Notes under the pieces: generated by a model
Told to the model about the DNA's origin: nothing
Database searches by the model: none
What the model saw: only the letters and a program-made list of their open reading frames with translations
Source of the DNA: Oscillospiraceae bacterium
GTDB lineage: Bacteria > Bacillota_A > Clostridia > Oscillospirales > Oscillospiraceae
Assembly (NCBI GenBank): GCA_017516785.1
Contig: JAFXAV010000017.1
Location: forward strand, 1 to 52,760
Reading direction: 5' to 3'
Length of the DNA: 52,760 nt
Part shown: positions 33,868 to 42,779 of the stretch, one piece after another
How the letters are laid out: every line of letters begins with the position of its first letter
Position numbering within the stretch: the stretch's first letter is position 1
Translations under genes and position numbers: made by a program

Positions 33868-35331
33868 ATGGAAAATATTTACGGTGAAATCGCCAAACGT
33901 ACAAATGGCAATATCTATATCGGGGTGGTGGGCCCGGTACGGACAGGAAAGTCCACCCTGATCAAGCGGATTATGGAGCAGCTGGTGATTCCCAATATGG
34001 ATGATCCCTACCGCCGGGAACGGGCGAAGGACGAGTTGCCCCAGAGCGGGTCAGGTCGGACCATCATGACCTCGGAACCGAAATTTGTTCCGGAGGAGGC
34101 TGTGGAAATTTCTCCCGACGGGAAAACAAAACTGCGGGTGCGGATGATCGACTCAGTGGGATATATGGTGGACGGCGCTGTTGGAGCGGAGGAGGACGGG
34201 CAGCCCAGGATGGTGACTACCCCCTGGTTTGACTATGAAATCCCCATGACAGAAGCTGCGGAGTTGGGGACAAAGAAGGTTATGGAGGAGCATTGCTCCA
34301 TCGGTCTGGTGGTAACCACCGACGGTTCTGTGACCGATATCCCCAGAGCCGATTATCTGGCGGCGGAGCGCAGAGCCATCCTGGATATGCAGGCCACGGG
34401 AAAGCCGTACCTCATTATTATAAACAGCCGTAATCCCGCATCCGATGCAGCCCGGGCGGTAAAGGAATATTTGAAAAACGAATTCGGCACGGATGCCATG
34501 ATTGCCGACTGCCAGGCTCTTGATGGAGATGGAATTTCTAATTTGCTGAAATCCCTGTTGTATGCGTTCCCAATGAAGGAGCTGCGCATTTTTCTTCCAC
34601 GGTGGGTGGATGCGTTGGAACAGGAGCATCCTGTGAAGGCTGCGCTTTATGAAGCGCTGCTGCAGCGGGCGGAAGAGATATCCTGCCTTGCCATGGCGGA
34701 AAGCAGTCTTGGGAAACTGAAAGAACTGGAAGCAGTGTGCGATTTTACCATCCGCAATGTGGATCTGGGAACCGGTACAGTCAGCTGCGCCATCGGATTC
34801 CCGGAAAAACTGTTTTATGAGATTCTCAGCAGCAAAGCCGGAATGGAGATCAAAAACGATGCCCAGCTTCTACAGCTTCTGACAGAGCTTTCCCAGGTAA
34901 AGGGAGAATATGACAAGATTTCCGATGCCCTGTCCCAGGTGCGGGCCACCGGTTACGGGGTTGTGATGCCTACAGCAGAAGAGATGAAGCTGGAAAATCC
35001 GGAAATTGTCCGAAAGGGCGGCGCGTTCGGGGTGAAGCTGAAAGCCGGGGCGCCTTCCATTCACATGATCCGGGTGGACATCGATACGGAGATCAGTCCT
35101 ATGGTGGGGGACGAAAAGCAGTCGAGAGATCTGATCGCATACTTAAGCGGCGAGGAACCGGAAAAGCTCTGGCAGAGCAACATCTTCGGAAAGTCTGTCT
35201 ATGAGATGATCCGGGAGGGTCTGACAGCCAAACTGGTGCAGATGCCGGAGGATGTTCGGGGCAAGTTCCGGGGAACTCTGGGGCGAATTGTAAATGATGG
35301 AGCAAATGGATTGATTTGCCTGATCATCTAA
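33868..35331 (+). CDS. spoIVA: Stage IV sporulation protein A
   Basis: This 487-residue ATPase builds the basement layer of the spore coat around the forespore. It has a Walker A motif GPVRTGKST (about 22-30), the RMIDSVGYMV segment (about 90-100) and the conserved middle and C-terminal domains, ending GANGLICLII. Length matches the family (about 490). It shows that the organism carries an endospore programme. The ATG has a GAGGAGG ribosome site. Confidence 0.97.
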   Translation: MENIYGEIAKRTNGNIYIGVVGPVRTGKSTLIKRIMEQLVIPNMDDPYRRERAKDELPQSGSGRTIMTSEPKFVPEEAVEISPDGKTKLRVRMIDSVGYMVDGAVGAEEDGQPRMVTTPWFDYEIPMTEAAELGTKKVMEEHCSIGLVVTTDGSVTDIPRADYLAAERRAILDMQATGKPYLIIINSRNPASDAARAVKEYLKNEFGTDAMIADCQALDGDGISNLLKSLLYAFPMKELRIFLPRWVDALEQEHPVKAALYEALLQRAEEISCLAMAESSLGKLKELEAVCDFTIRNVDLGTGTVSCAIGFPEKLFYEILSSKAGMEIKNDAQLLQLLTELSQVKGEYDKISDALSQVRATGYGVVMPTAEEMKLENPEIVRKGGAFGVKLKAGAPSIHMIRVDIDTEISPMVGDEKQSRDLIAYLSGEEPEKLWQSNIFGKSVYEMIREGLTAKLVQMPEDVRGKFRGTLGRIVNDGANGLICLII

Positions 35332-35332
35332 C

Positions 35333-35361
35333 TTGACAAGACTCCTGCGGACCATTAAAAT
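35333..35361 (+). promoter_or_regulatory. Promoter of the PH-domain gene
   Basis: TTGACA (35333-35338), 17-base spacer, TAAAAT (35356-35361), starting right after the spoIVA stop. Confidence 0.85.
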
Positions 35362-35390
35362 AAAAGAAAAACCCCAAGGAGGACTGCGTT

Positions 35391-35798
35391 ATGGCAATCA
35401 ACATTGAGTATTTGTGGAAAGACCGGAAGCGCTATTTCGGCCTGCCCATCAGCTTCACCCGTTATGCTCTGTCCGAAGATCGCCTGTTTGTGTCCGTAGG
35501 CTTTTTGAACATTAAGGATGATGAAATCCTCCTGTACCGTGTCCGGGATATCGATACCAGCCGCAGCCTGGGTCAGCGGATTTTCGGTGTCGGCACGGTC
35601 ACCGTGGTGTCCTCCGACAAGACCATGCCCAATCTGGAGCTGAAGAACGTCAAGGATCCCATCTTCGTCAAGGAACTGCTCCACAAGCAGGTGGAAGAGA
35701 TGAAGATTCAGCGCCGTGTCCGTGTGGGCGAAATCATGGCCGACAACATGGATGTGGGCGATGAGGACTTCGCAGAGGACCTGGATAACGATATCTGA
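35391..35798 (+). CDS. Small PH-domain (bPH2-like) protein
   Basis: This 135-residue soluble protein has the pattern of bacterial PH-like domains: YALSEDRLFVSVGFLNIKDDEILLYRVRDIDTSRSL, then VGTVTVVSSDK and LKNVKDP. The C-terminus is acidic. Function unknown; such proteins often contact membranes or other proteins. It has an AAGGAGG ribosome site and its own promoter and terminator. Confidence 0.8.
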   Translation: MAINIEYLWKDRKRYFGLPISFTRYALSEDRLFVSVGFLNIKDDEILLYRVRDIDTSRSLGQRIFGVGTVTVVSSDKTMPNLELKNVKDPIFVKELLHKQVEEMKIQRRVRVGEIMADNMDVGDEDFAEDLDNDI

Positions 35799-35809
35799 CA
35801 AATGTTGAC

Positions 35810-35845
35810 AATAACCCTGCTGCTATTGGCAGCAGGGTTATTTTT
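35810..35845 (+). terminator. Terminator of the PH-domain gene
   Basis: AATAACCCTGCTGC/GCAGCAGGGTTATT with a T run. Confidence 0.9.
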
Positions 35846-35894
35846 GTTCACAGAATCTTTACGGGACTGATACAATTTTTAATCTGATTGTCTC

Positions 35895-35923
35895 TTTACC
35901 CTGCAAAAAAACCATGATAAAAT
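35895..35923 (+). promoter_or_regulatory. Promoter of the yfhO-like gene
   Basis: TTTACC (35895-35900), 17-base spacer, TAAAAT (35918-35923). Confidence 0.7.
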
Positions 35924-35959
35924 AAAAGGTACTTCGCAACAGTATCGGGGGGAGAGTCA

Positions 35960-38680
35960 ATGAGACTTCCACGTGAAAATAAATCCAAAATCAATTGTTT
36001 GACAATGGCCTTTTTGTTTCCTTTTGTGGGAATGATTTTCGTCATGCTCATCAGCCAGTATGCACCTTTCGGCAAATATTCCATGCTGTATTCGGATATG
36101 TACCACCAGTATTACCCATTTTTTGTGGCATTTCGGGATGCGCTCCGCAGCGGCGACAGCTTGCTTTACAGCTGGTCTGTGGGCATGGGCATGGATTATC
36201 TCGGTCTCATTTCCTATTATCTGGCATCGCCGCTGAATCTGCTCAGCATCATTGTGCCGGAGGGATGGCTTTTGGCATTTTTCTCATTCCTTGTGCCTGT
36301 GAAACTGGGCCTTGCGGGACTGTTTTTTGCCATCTTCCTGAAGAACACTTTCCGCCGGGATGACATCTCCATTGCGGTCTTCGGTACCTGCTATGCCCTC
36401 TGTGCCTGGGCACTGGGCTATCAGTGGAATATCATGTGGCTGGATACCTTTGCACTGGTTCCTCTGGTGGTACTGGGTATGGTGCGGCTCCTGCGGGATA
36501 AGAAATTTGTTCTTTATACCTTTACCCTGTTTCTTGCCATCTTCTCCAACTACTATATCGGCTTCTTCGTCTGTATTTTTGTTCTGCTACTGTTCTTCGG
36601 TTATGAAATCTGCCGCTGGCGCGGCTTCGGCCGGTTCTTCTCTGACCTTTGCCGCATCGCGCTGTTTTCGCTGCTGGCCATTGGCATGACGGCCATTCTG
36701 GAACTGCCTGCCTTTGCGGCCCTCCAGACCACGCAATCCAGCGTCAACCAGTTCCCGGAAGGCTTCAAGCTGAATATTGCCGATGAAAATACCTGGATGG
36801 GTCTGCTGGATGCCATGCGTCAGGTGGCAGGCAATCTGGGCGGCGGTACGGAGCCTACCTTCAAGGAAGGCCTGCCGAATCTTTACTGCGGTGTGGGTTC
36901 TCTGATTCTCGGAATTCTCTATCTGATGGCAAAGGAAGTGCGTCTGCGGGACAAGGTCTGTGCGGTGTTTGCGCTGATCTTCTTCATGCTCAGCTTCATC
37001 ATCCGTCAGCTGGACTATATCTGGCACGGTTTCCACTTTACCAATATGATTCCCTACCGGTTCAGCTTTCTGTTCAGTTTCGTGCTGCTGTATATGGCCT
37101 ACCGGGCCTGGACCCTGCGCCACAGCTTTAAGATATGGCAGATTCTGATTGCCGCAGTGCTGGGTCTTGCCATTTTCAGCTGTTCCGACCATGTGCGGGA
37201 AATCGGAGAGCTGAGCGGCGACGATTTCAGCAATGCGCTGGTCTTCACTATTTATAATGTAGTGTTCCTGCTGATGTATGTCAGTCTTCTGATCGGGGCT
37301 CGGTGGCAGAAAAAGCTTCCGGAGGATGCGGACGAGCAGATGATCGCCTGGCATCAGTCCAATCTTCAGATGCGCCGGGAATCTGTCCGCTCCATTCTGA
37401 TTACCGTAATGGTTGCGGAAATGATTCTGAATCTGGTGAATTTCGGCCTGCATTTCACGGGTACCAGTATTTCCAATTACCCCAAAGGTACGGATTATAC
37501 CAAATCCGTCATCACCTATATGCATGAGCGGGAGGATGACACCCTCTTCTTCCGGGCGGAGACCACCCATTCCCAGACGCTCAATGACGGCGCTCTGAAC
37601 CGCTATAACGGCGTTTCCACATTTACAAGCTCTGCCAACGTGAAGGTGACGGAGTTTATGAAAAATCTGGGTTACGGTGCCAAGAACACTTATAACCGCT
37701 ACTGCTATGAGGAAGCTTCTCCTGTTTCCGACCTGTTCCTGGGTATCAAGTATATGATCGAGCGGGATGGCAGGGACCGGGAAAGCACCTATTATAAATC
37801 CATCAACACCTTCGGCGACACCACGCTGCTGCAGAACAATTTCTATTTGCCTCTGGGTTTCCTGGCAGAAGCAGACCTGGCAGACTTGTTTTTCACCGGA
37901 TCCGGCAATAAGTTCCGGTTCCAGAATGAACTGATGACAGCAGCCACCGGTCTGGAAGGAGAAGTCTGGAAACTGATGGGAGATGTAACCATCACCGGTG
38001 AAGATGTGACCGTCACGGACCGGAATTCCAGCGGCTACTGCGCCTATGAAGACGGCATGAACGGTGCCACCATTCTCTATTCCTACACGGTGGATACTGA
38101 CGGCTTCATGTGCGTGGATCTGAATATGCCCAAGCGGAACAATGTATCCCTTTGGAAAAACGGGGAACAGGTTTACAGCGAAACCATGAGCCTGCAGCAG
38201 ATGATGGCTGTGGGAGATGTGGCTGTGGGTGACGTGGTGGAGGTTCGGGCCACCTGCAAGACCGCCAATGAAAAGGGAACCATCACCATCAATGCTGCAA
38301 TCCTCAATGAGGAACGGTTCCTTCAGTGCTATGATGTGCTGGCGGCATCCACCCTGGAGCTGACCTCCTTCGAAAATACCTTTGTGGAAGGCAATATCAG
38401 CTGCGACCGGGAGGGTCTTCTCTATACCTCCATTCCCCAGAACGGCAACTGGTCTGCGGAAGTGGACGGGGAACCTGCCGAAATCAGTCTGGTGGGCGAT
38501 GCCATGATCGGCGTGAAGCTCACTGAGGGCGACCATCAGGTGTCCTTCACTTACCGGAATCCGGCATTCAGCCTTGGCTGGAAGATCAGCGCAGCCTCTG
38601 CGCTGCTGTTTGTGATCTTCATGTATGCGGATGCCGTCCGCCGGGGATCTTCCGGAAAATATGTGAAAAAGAAGCGCTGA
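35960..38680 (+). CDS. YfhO-family membrane glycosyltransferase-like protein
   Basis: This 906-residue protein has about 12 membrane segments in the first 500 residues, a large outside domain (about 500-870) and a final membrane segment. Early motifs YSDMYHQYYPFF and SWSVGMGMDYLGLISYYLASP are typical of YfhO proteins, which transfer sugars from lipid carriers to surface polymers such as lipoteichoic acid. The ATG has a GGGGAG site. No other cell-surface genes are adjacent. Confidence 0.9.
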   Translation: MRLPRENKSKINCLTMAFLFPFVGMIFVMLISQYAPFGKYSMLYSDMYHQYYPFFVAFRDALRSGDSLLYSWSVGMGMDYLGLISYYLASPLNLLSIIVPEGWLLAFFSFLVPVKLGLAGLFFAIFLKNTFRRDDISIAVFGTCYALCAWALGYQWNIMWLDTFALVPLVVLGMVRLLRDKKFVLYTFTLFLAIFSNYYIGFFVCIFVLLLFFGYEICRWRGFGRFFSDLCRIALFSLLAIGMTAILELPAFAALQTTQSSVNQFPEGFKLNIADENTWMGLLDAMRQVAGNLGGGTEPTFKEGLPNLYCGVGSLILGILYLMAKEVRLRDKVCAVFALIFFMLSFIIRQLDYIWHGFHFTNMIPYRFSFLFSFVLLYMAYRAWTLRHSFKIWQILIAAVLGLAIFSCSDHVREIGELSGDDFSNALVFTIYNVVFLLMYVSLLIGARWQKKLPEDADEQMIAWHQSNLQMRRESVRSILITVMVAEMILNLVNFGLHFTGTSISNYPKGTDYTKSVITYMHEREDDTLFFRAETTHSQTLNDGALNRYNGVSTFTSSANVKVTEFMKNLGYGAKNTYNRYCYEEASPVSDLFLGIKYMIERDGRDRESTYYKSINTFGDTTLLQNNFYLPLGFLAEADLADLFFTGSGNKFRFQNELMTAATGLEGEVWKLMGDVTITGEDVTVTDRNSSGYCAYEDGMNGATILYSYTVDTDGFMCVDLNMPKRNNVSLWKNGEQVYSETMSLQQMMAVGDVAVGDVVEVRATCKTANEKGTITINAAILNEERFLQCYDVLAASTLELTSFENTFVEGNISCDREGLLYTSIPQNGNWSAEVDGEPAEISLVGDAMIGVKLTEGDHQVSFTYRNPAFSLGWKISAASALLFVIFMYADAVRRGSSGKYVKKKR

Positions 38681-38689
38681 AAACATGAA

Positions 38690-38725
38690 AAAATCCTCTC
38701 CCAAACGGGAGAGGATTTTATTTTT
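38690..38725. terminator. Bidirectional terminator between the yfhO-like gene and mnmA
   Basis: AAAATCCTCTCCC-AAAC-GGGAGAGGATTTT. Confidence 0.92.
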
Positions 38726-38733
38726 GAAATGAC

Positions 38734-39822
38734 TTAGCAGCAGATTTCCGTGATGGTTCCGCCGCCCACCACCAGGTCGCCCTCATAGAGCACCACTGCC
38801 TGGCCGGGTGTCAGGGCACGCTGGGGCTGGTCGAACACCACCCGGGCGAAGCCGTTTTCTTCCGGATAGACGGTTGCGCTCTGAGGCTGCTGGTTGTACC
38901 GTGCCTTGGCGCTGACCCGGATGGGTTCCGAAAGAGCGGGGAAGGGGAACCAGTTCCAATCATTGGCCAGCAAAGTTGTGGAAAACAGCGCTTCATTGGG
39001 TCCCACCGTGACGGTGTTCTTCTCCATATCCTTGGAGCAGACATAGACCGGCGCGCCCATGGCAAGTCCAAGACCTTTCCGCTGGCCGAGAGTGTAGGAA
39101 ACGGCGCCCTTGTGCCGGCCAACCACATTGCCTTGCAGATCCAGAAAATCGCCGGATGCATAGTGTTTTCCAGTGTAGCGCTCCATAAAGGCCACATAGT
39201 CGCCGTCGGGGACAAAGCAGATGTCCTGACTGTCATGCTTGCGGGCGTTGACGAAACCCTGTTCTTCAGCAATGGCTCGTGCTTCTGCCTTGCTCATTTC
39301 GCCCAGAGGGAACATGGTGTGGGAAAGCTGCTCCTGGGACAGGGAATAGAGGACATAGCTCTGATCCTTGCTCAGATCCGCAGCCTTATATAAGAGGAAT
39401 CTTCCGGTTTTTTCATCTTTGCTGATCCGGGCATAGTGGCCGGTTACCACATAGTCACAGCCCAGTTCCAGACCTCTTCGCATCAGATGGTCAAATTTCA
39501 GGTATCGGTTGCAGTCGATGCAGGGATTGGGGGTAGCGCCGCATTCATAACAGCGGATGAACTTGGCGATGACTTTTTCCTGGAAATCACCCTTGGAGTT
39601 GAATACATAAAAGGGAAATCCCAGCCGCCGGGCAACACTTCTGGCGTCTTCCGCATCATCCAGACTGCAGCAGGCAGAATCCTGGCCTTCCGGGAGAATA
39701 TCATTGTCAAACAGGCGCATCATGGCGCCGATGCAGTCAAAACCCGCCTGTTTTGTCAGAAATGCCGCAACAGAGCTGTCCACACCGCCGCTCATGGCAA
39801 TCAATGCCTTCTTTTCTGCCAT
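38734..39822 (-). CDS. mnmA: tRNA-specific 2-thiouridylase MnmA
   Basis: This 362-residue enzyme thiolates the wobble uridine of Lys, Glu and Gln tRNAs. It has the ATP-pyrophosphatase loop SGGVDSSVA (residues about 11-19), a Cys in TPNPCIDCNRYLKF (about 102) and the catalytic Cys in QDICFVPDGDY (about 199). The start at 39822 has a GGGAGGT site; a frame start at 39885 lies on the -35 box. Normal length. Confidence 0.96.
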   Translation of the reverse strand: MAEKKALIAMSGGVDSSVAAFLTKQAGFDCIGAMMRLFDNDILPEGQDSACCSLDDAEDARSVARRLGFPFYVFNSKGDFQEKVIAKFIRCYECGATPNPCIDCNRYLKFDHLMRRGLELGCDYVVTGHYARISKDEKTGRFLLYKAADLSKDQSYVLYSLSQEQLSHTMFPLGEMSKAEARAIAEEQGFVNARKHDSQDICFVPDGDYVAFMERYTGKHYASGDFLDLQGNVVGRHKGAVSYTLGQRKGLGLAMGAPVYVCSKDMEKNTVTVGPNEALFSTTLLANDWNWFPFPALSEPIRVSAKARYNQQPQSATVYPEENGFARVVFDQPQRALTPGQAVVLYEGDLVVGGGTITEICC

Positions 39823-39856
39823 TTTGTTACCTCCCGATTGATCAATTTCTTCTTGG

Positions 39857-39885
39857 AGTATAGCAGTGAGAAAAATGAATGTCAA
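39857..39885 (-). promoter_or_regulatory. Promoter of mnmA
   Basis: TTGACA (39880-39885), 17-base spacer, TATACT (39857-39862). Confidence 0.88.
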
Positions 39886-39956
39886 TGTAAAAATCCTGTA
39901 AGAGCAAAGACGGATATAAAAAGGTTACGAATTTGTAATAAATTATTCCAAAAGTG

Positions 39957-39985
39957 TTGCAATCTGGAATCGGCTCTGATATAAT
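39957..39985 (+). promoter_or_regulatory. Promoter of the lysozyme gene
   Basis: TTGCAA (39957-39962), 17-base spacer, TATAAT (39980-39985). Confidence 0.85.
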
Positions 39986-40017
39986 GAGCCCGATAATATA
40001 TATAAGGAGCAACGATT

Positions 40018-42276
40018 ATGTATAGAAGAGTGATCGGAATGCTGCTCGCTGCTGTGATTTTGTTTGGATGTATCTGTACCATGGCACCCAGTGTGTCTGC
40101 TGCGTCTGACATGAAAGCCAGCGAAGACTGCATTTCCTTTATTAAAAAACTGGAGGGATTCAGCAAGTATCCCTACTATGATTACGGTCAGTGGACCGTG
40201 GGTTACGGCACTGCCTGCCCCAGTGAGGACCGGGCACGTTATGACAGGGACGGCATCACTGAGGCGGAAGCCGATGCTCTGCTGCGGGAATATGTTGCTG
40301 AGTTTGAGGCAGATCTGAATAAGTTCGTCTCTTCCAACAGTCTGAAGCTGAAGCAGTGCCAGTTTGATGCCCTGCTTTCCTTTACATACAATCTGGGCCC
40401 CAACTGGATGAACAATTCCTCCACTTTCCGCACCGCTGTTCTGAAGCAGAAAACCGGCAATGATTTCATCTTTGCCATCGGCCGCTGGTGCACCGCAGAC
40501 GGTGAGGTTCTGAGCCATCTGATCAAGCGCCGTCTGGCGGAAGCCAATATGTACCTCAACGGCGCCTACAGCACCACCCCTCCCAGCAACTATAAGTATG
40601 TCATTTATGAGACCAACCTGGAAGACGCTGTGACCGATGTCCGTGTTCAGGCATTTGATGCCAAGCTGGGCGACAGCATCCGTGCCACTGCCACCAAGTC
40701 CGGCTATACCTTCCTGGGCTGGTTTACGGCAGAGACCGGCGGCAAGCAGGTGACTGCCCTGAATTCCGATACTTCCGTGGATACCCTCTATGCTCATTGG
40801 GAGCAGAAGGCTGCGGATGAAGACAAGGAGAACGAGGACGTTCCCGATAATACCGAACCTCCTGCCGATGCTGTGATTGTCACCGTCACCGGTGAGGAAG
40901 TGAATGTCCGCAGCGGCCCCGGTACCAGCCATAACAAGGTCGGCACCGTCATCCGGGGAGAGAAGCTGGCCATCACCGAGACCGAAAAGGTCGGCAGCGC
41001 CCTGTGGGGCAAGTTTGACCGGGGCTGGATCAGCCTGGTTTACACCGATTACGACAGTGTTATTGCCACCAAGGATCAGGATCCTGATAAGGTCACTGCC
41101 ACCGGCGTGGTCAATACCAAGAAGCTCAATGTCCGCGGCGGCGCAGGCACCGATTATCCCATTGTCGATTACCTCTATCAGGGCGACAAGGTGGTAATCA
41201 CCCTGCAGCAGAAGGTCGGTTCCGCAGTCTGGGGCAAGGTTTCCCAGGGCTGGATCAGCATGAAGTACGTGGATCTGGTGGATTTTGAGCCTGAAGAGGA
41301 TGAAAAGCCTGAGGATGACAAGGAAGAACCCGTTGTTCCCGAAACTCCCCAGCAGCCTGAACCTCCTGTTGAAGAGAATAAGCCTGAAGTCATTGCCACC
41401 GGCACCGTTGTCAACTGCACCACTCTGCGCATCCGCAGCGGCCCCGGCACCAAGTATGATCAGGTTGGCAGCCTGCCCAAGGGCACCAGAGTTTCCATCT
41501 ACGCCAAGACCACCGTCAAGGGCCAGGTCTGGGGCCAGATTGACCAGGGCTGGATCTGTATGACCGGCTATGTCCAGGAGGATTCCGGCGTTTCCGGCAG
41601 CGGCACTGTGGGCACTGTTGTCAAGTGCAAGGAACTGAATGTCCGCGCCGGTGCTGGCACCGATTATGCCAAGGTTGGCAAGCTTGCCAAGGGCACCAAG
41701 GTGATGATTCTGGAAACTACCCAGGTGAACGGCGCCAACTGGGGCAGAATCGACATGGGCTGGGTTCATATGTACTACATTGAACTGGGCGGAACCATGG
41801 ACGAGGGCGATACCAATACCGGCAGCAATTCCGGAAACAGCGGTTCTGGCAATACCGGCTCTGAAACCGAAAAACCCGCCGCACCTTCCGAAGTGATGTA
41901 CGGTGTTGTCTCCGGCACCGATACCCTGCGTGTCCGCGAGGCACCCGGCACCGATTACAAGCAGGTGGGCACCCTGAAGCGGGGCGACCGCGTCAAGATT
42001 CTGGAAACCACCAAGGTTGGCAGAGCCACCTGGGGCCGAATCGACAAGGGCTGGATCAGCCTGTACTATGTGGAGCTGGATGAGGATGTGGCAGGCACCA
42101 CCAAGACCGTCAACACCAAGTCCTTGAACATCCGCAGCGGCCCCGGTACCAACAATGCCAAGGTCGGCACCTATGAAAAGGGCGAAAAGGTCAAGATTCT
42201 GGAGACCACCATGGTCGGCAGCACCCTCTGGGGCCGCACCGACAGAGGTTGGATCAGCCTGGATTATGTGATCTAA
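40018..42276 (+). CDS. Secreted GH24 lysozyme with InlB-like repeat and six SH3b domains
   Basis: This 752-residue exported protein has a signal peptide (about 1-29), a phage-type GH24 muramidase domain (about 34-185, catalytic Glu46 in KKLEGFSKYPYYD and WTVGYGT), an InlB/Flg_new-type repeat (about 195-262, GYTFLGWFTAETGGKQVT) and six tandem SH3b repeats from about residue 278 to the end. Each SH3b repeat carries a variant of VRSGPGT and ends WGxxDxGWIS. Acidic/Pro-rich or Gly/Ser/Asn-rich linkers separate some repeats. It should bind and cut peptidoglycan outside the cell. It stands alone with its own promoter and terminator; nothing phage-like surrounds it. Confidence 0.93.
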   Translation: MYRRVIGMLLAAVILFGCICTMAPSVSAASDMKASEDCISFIKKLEGFSKYPYYDYGQWTVGYGTACPSEDRARYDRDGITEAEADALLREYVAEFEADLNKFVSSNSLKLKQCQFDALLSFTYNLGPNWMNNSSTFRTAVLKQKTGNDFIFAIGRWCTADGEVLSHLIKRRLAEANMYLNGAYSTTPPSNYKYVIYETNLEDAVTDVRVQAFDAKLGDSIRATATKSGYTFLGWFTAETGGKQVTALNSDTSVDTLYAHWEQKAADEDKENEDVPDNTEPPADAVIVTVTGEEVNVRSGPGTSHNKVGTVIRGEKLAITETEKVGSALWGKFDRGWISLVYTDYDSVIATKDQDPDKVTATGVVNTKKLNVRGGAGTDYPIVDYLYQGDKVVITLQQKVGSAVWGKVSQGWISMKYVDLVDFEPEEDEKPEDDKEEPVVPETPQQPEPPVEENKPEVIATGTVVNCTTLRIRSGPGTKYDQVGSLPKGTRVSIYAKTTVKGQVWGQIDQGWICMTGYVQEDSGVSGSGTVGTVVKCKELNVRAGAGTDYAKVGKLAKGTKVMILETTQVNGANWGRIDMGWVHMYYIELGGTMDEGDTNTGSNSGNSGSGNTGSETEKPAAPSEVMYGVVSGTDTLRVREAPGTDYKQVGTLKRGDRVKILETTKVGRATWGRIDKGWISLYYVELDEDVAGTTKTVNTKSLNIRSGPGTNNAKVGTYEKGEKVKILETTMVGSTLWGRTDRGWISLDYVI
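41401..42276 (+). repeat. Tandem SH3b-coding repeats in the lysozyme gene
   Basis: The last four SH3b units repeat at about 200-300 base spacing, and the six units together span about 40870-42276. They share near-identical short stretches such as CGCAGCGGCCCCGG at 40911, 41441 and 42132, and TTCTGGAAACTAC-like runs. Such repeats can recombine and change copy number. Confidence 0.7.
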
Positions 42277-42290
42277 TCTATAAAACAGTA

Positions 42291-42322
42291 AAAGCCAAGC
42301 TGCATCGCAGCTTGGCTTTTTT
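42291..42322 (+). terminator. Terminator of the lysozyme gene
   Basis: AAAGCCAAGCTGC/GCAGCTTGGCTTT followed by T residues. Confidence 0.92.
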
Positions 42323-42329
42323 GTTGTCT

Positions 42330-42547
42330 AAGAAAACCCCGGCTTTTAGCCGGGGTTCCAAAAAGGTTATACCTATACACAAAAGAAACCCTCCGTGATA
42401 GAATACTTCCGGTTTGCCAGCCGAAGTAAAAATCAAGGAGGGACCCTTATAGGAAATAAGGACACAAGTAGTTTAGCACATACCACATATGAATGCAAGT
42501 ATCACATCGTATTAACATTGTCAACAAATATAAACATATATCAGTAA
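42330..42547 (+). mobile_element. IS200/IS605-family remnant (left end and start of tnpA)
   Basis: The segment keeps the expected left part of an IS200-type element: a subterminal hairpin AACCCCGGC/GCCGGGGTT (42335-42357), a leader in which CCCTCC (42389-42394) can pair with the ribosome site GGAGGG (42437-42442), and the first codons of the transposase. The rest of tnpA is missing. The element is therefore immobile by itself. Confidence 0.75.
42449..42547 (+). pseudogene. tnpA fragment of an IS200-type transposase
   Basis: The frame reads GNKDTSSLAHTTYECKYHIV, the characteristic start of IS200 TnpA, then diverges and stops at 42545. The usual ATG is ATA (42449). Only about 20 of some 150 residues remain, and the HUH motif and catalytic Tyr are absent. 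Confidence 0.78.
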
Positions 42548-42779
42548 AAATAATTGCCATACCATGACGTAGGTGCGTTATGATATGGCAATTTAGTTTT
42601 TATTCTTGTACAGAAAACCAATCCCTATTTGGCGGTAATAAAATCAATCCAGCCGAAATGTACATATCTCATACATATCTATCAACTAGGAACTTGCCGT
42701 ACAATGCGTATGATGTATGTATAAAATCATAAGCAAGGAAAGCCTGCCGTTGATATGAGTTCGACAAATTGGAATTGGC
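42548..42779. other. AT-rich non-coding stretch after the IS remnant
   Basis: No gene is seen. A strong hairpin lies at 42552-42593 (AATTGCCATA/TATGGCAATT with further inner pairing), followed by a T-rich run; it may be a terminator or a relic of the element's right end. The base composition is clearly more AT-rich than in the surrounding core genes. Confidence 0.6.

Noticed and set aside
40018..42276. Prophage origin for the lysozyme gene
   Set aside because: It has a Sec signal peptide and wall-binding repeats, its own promoter and terminator, and no holin, tail or integrase gene nearby.
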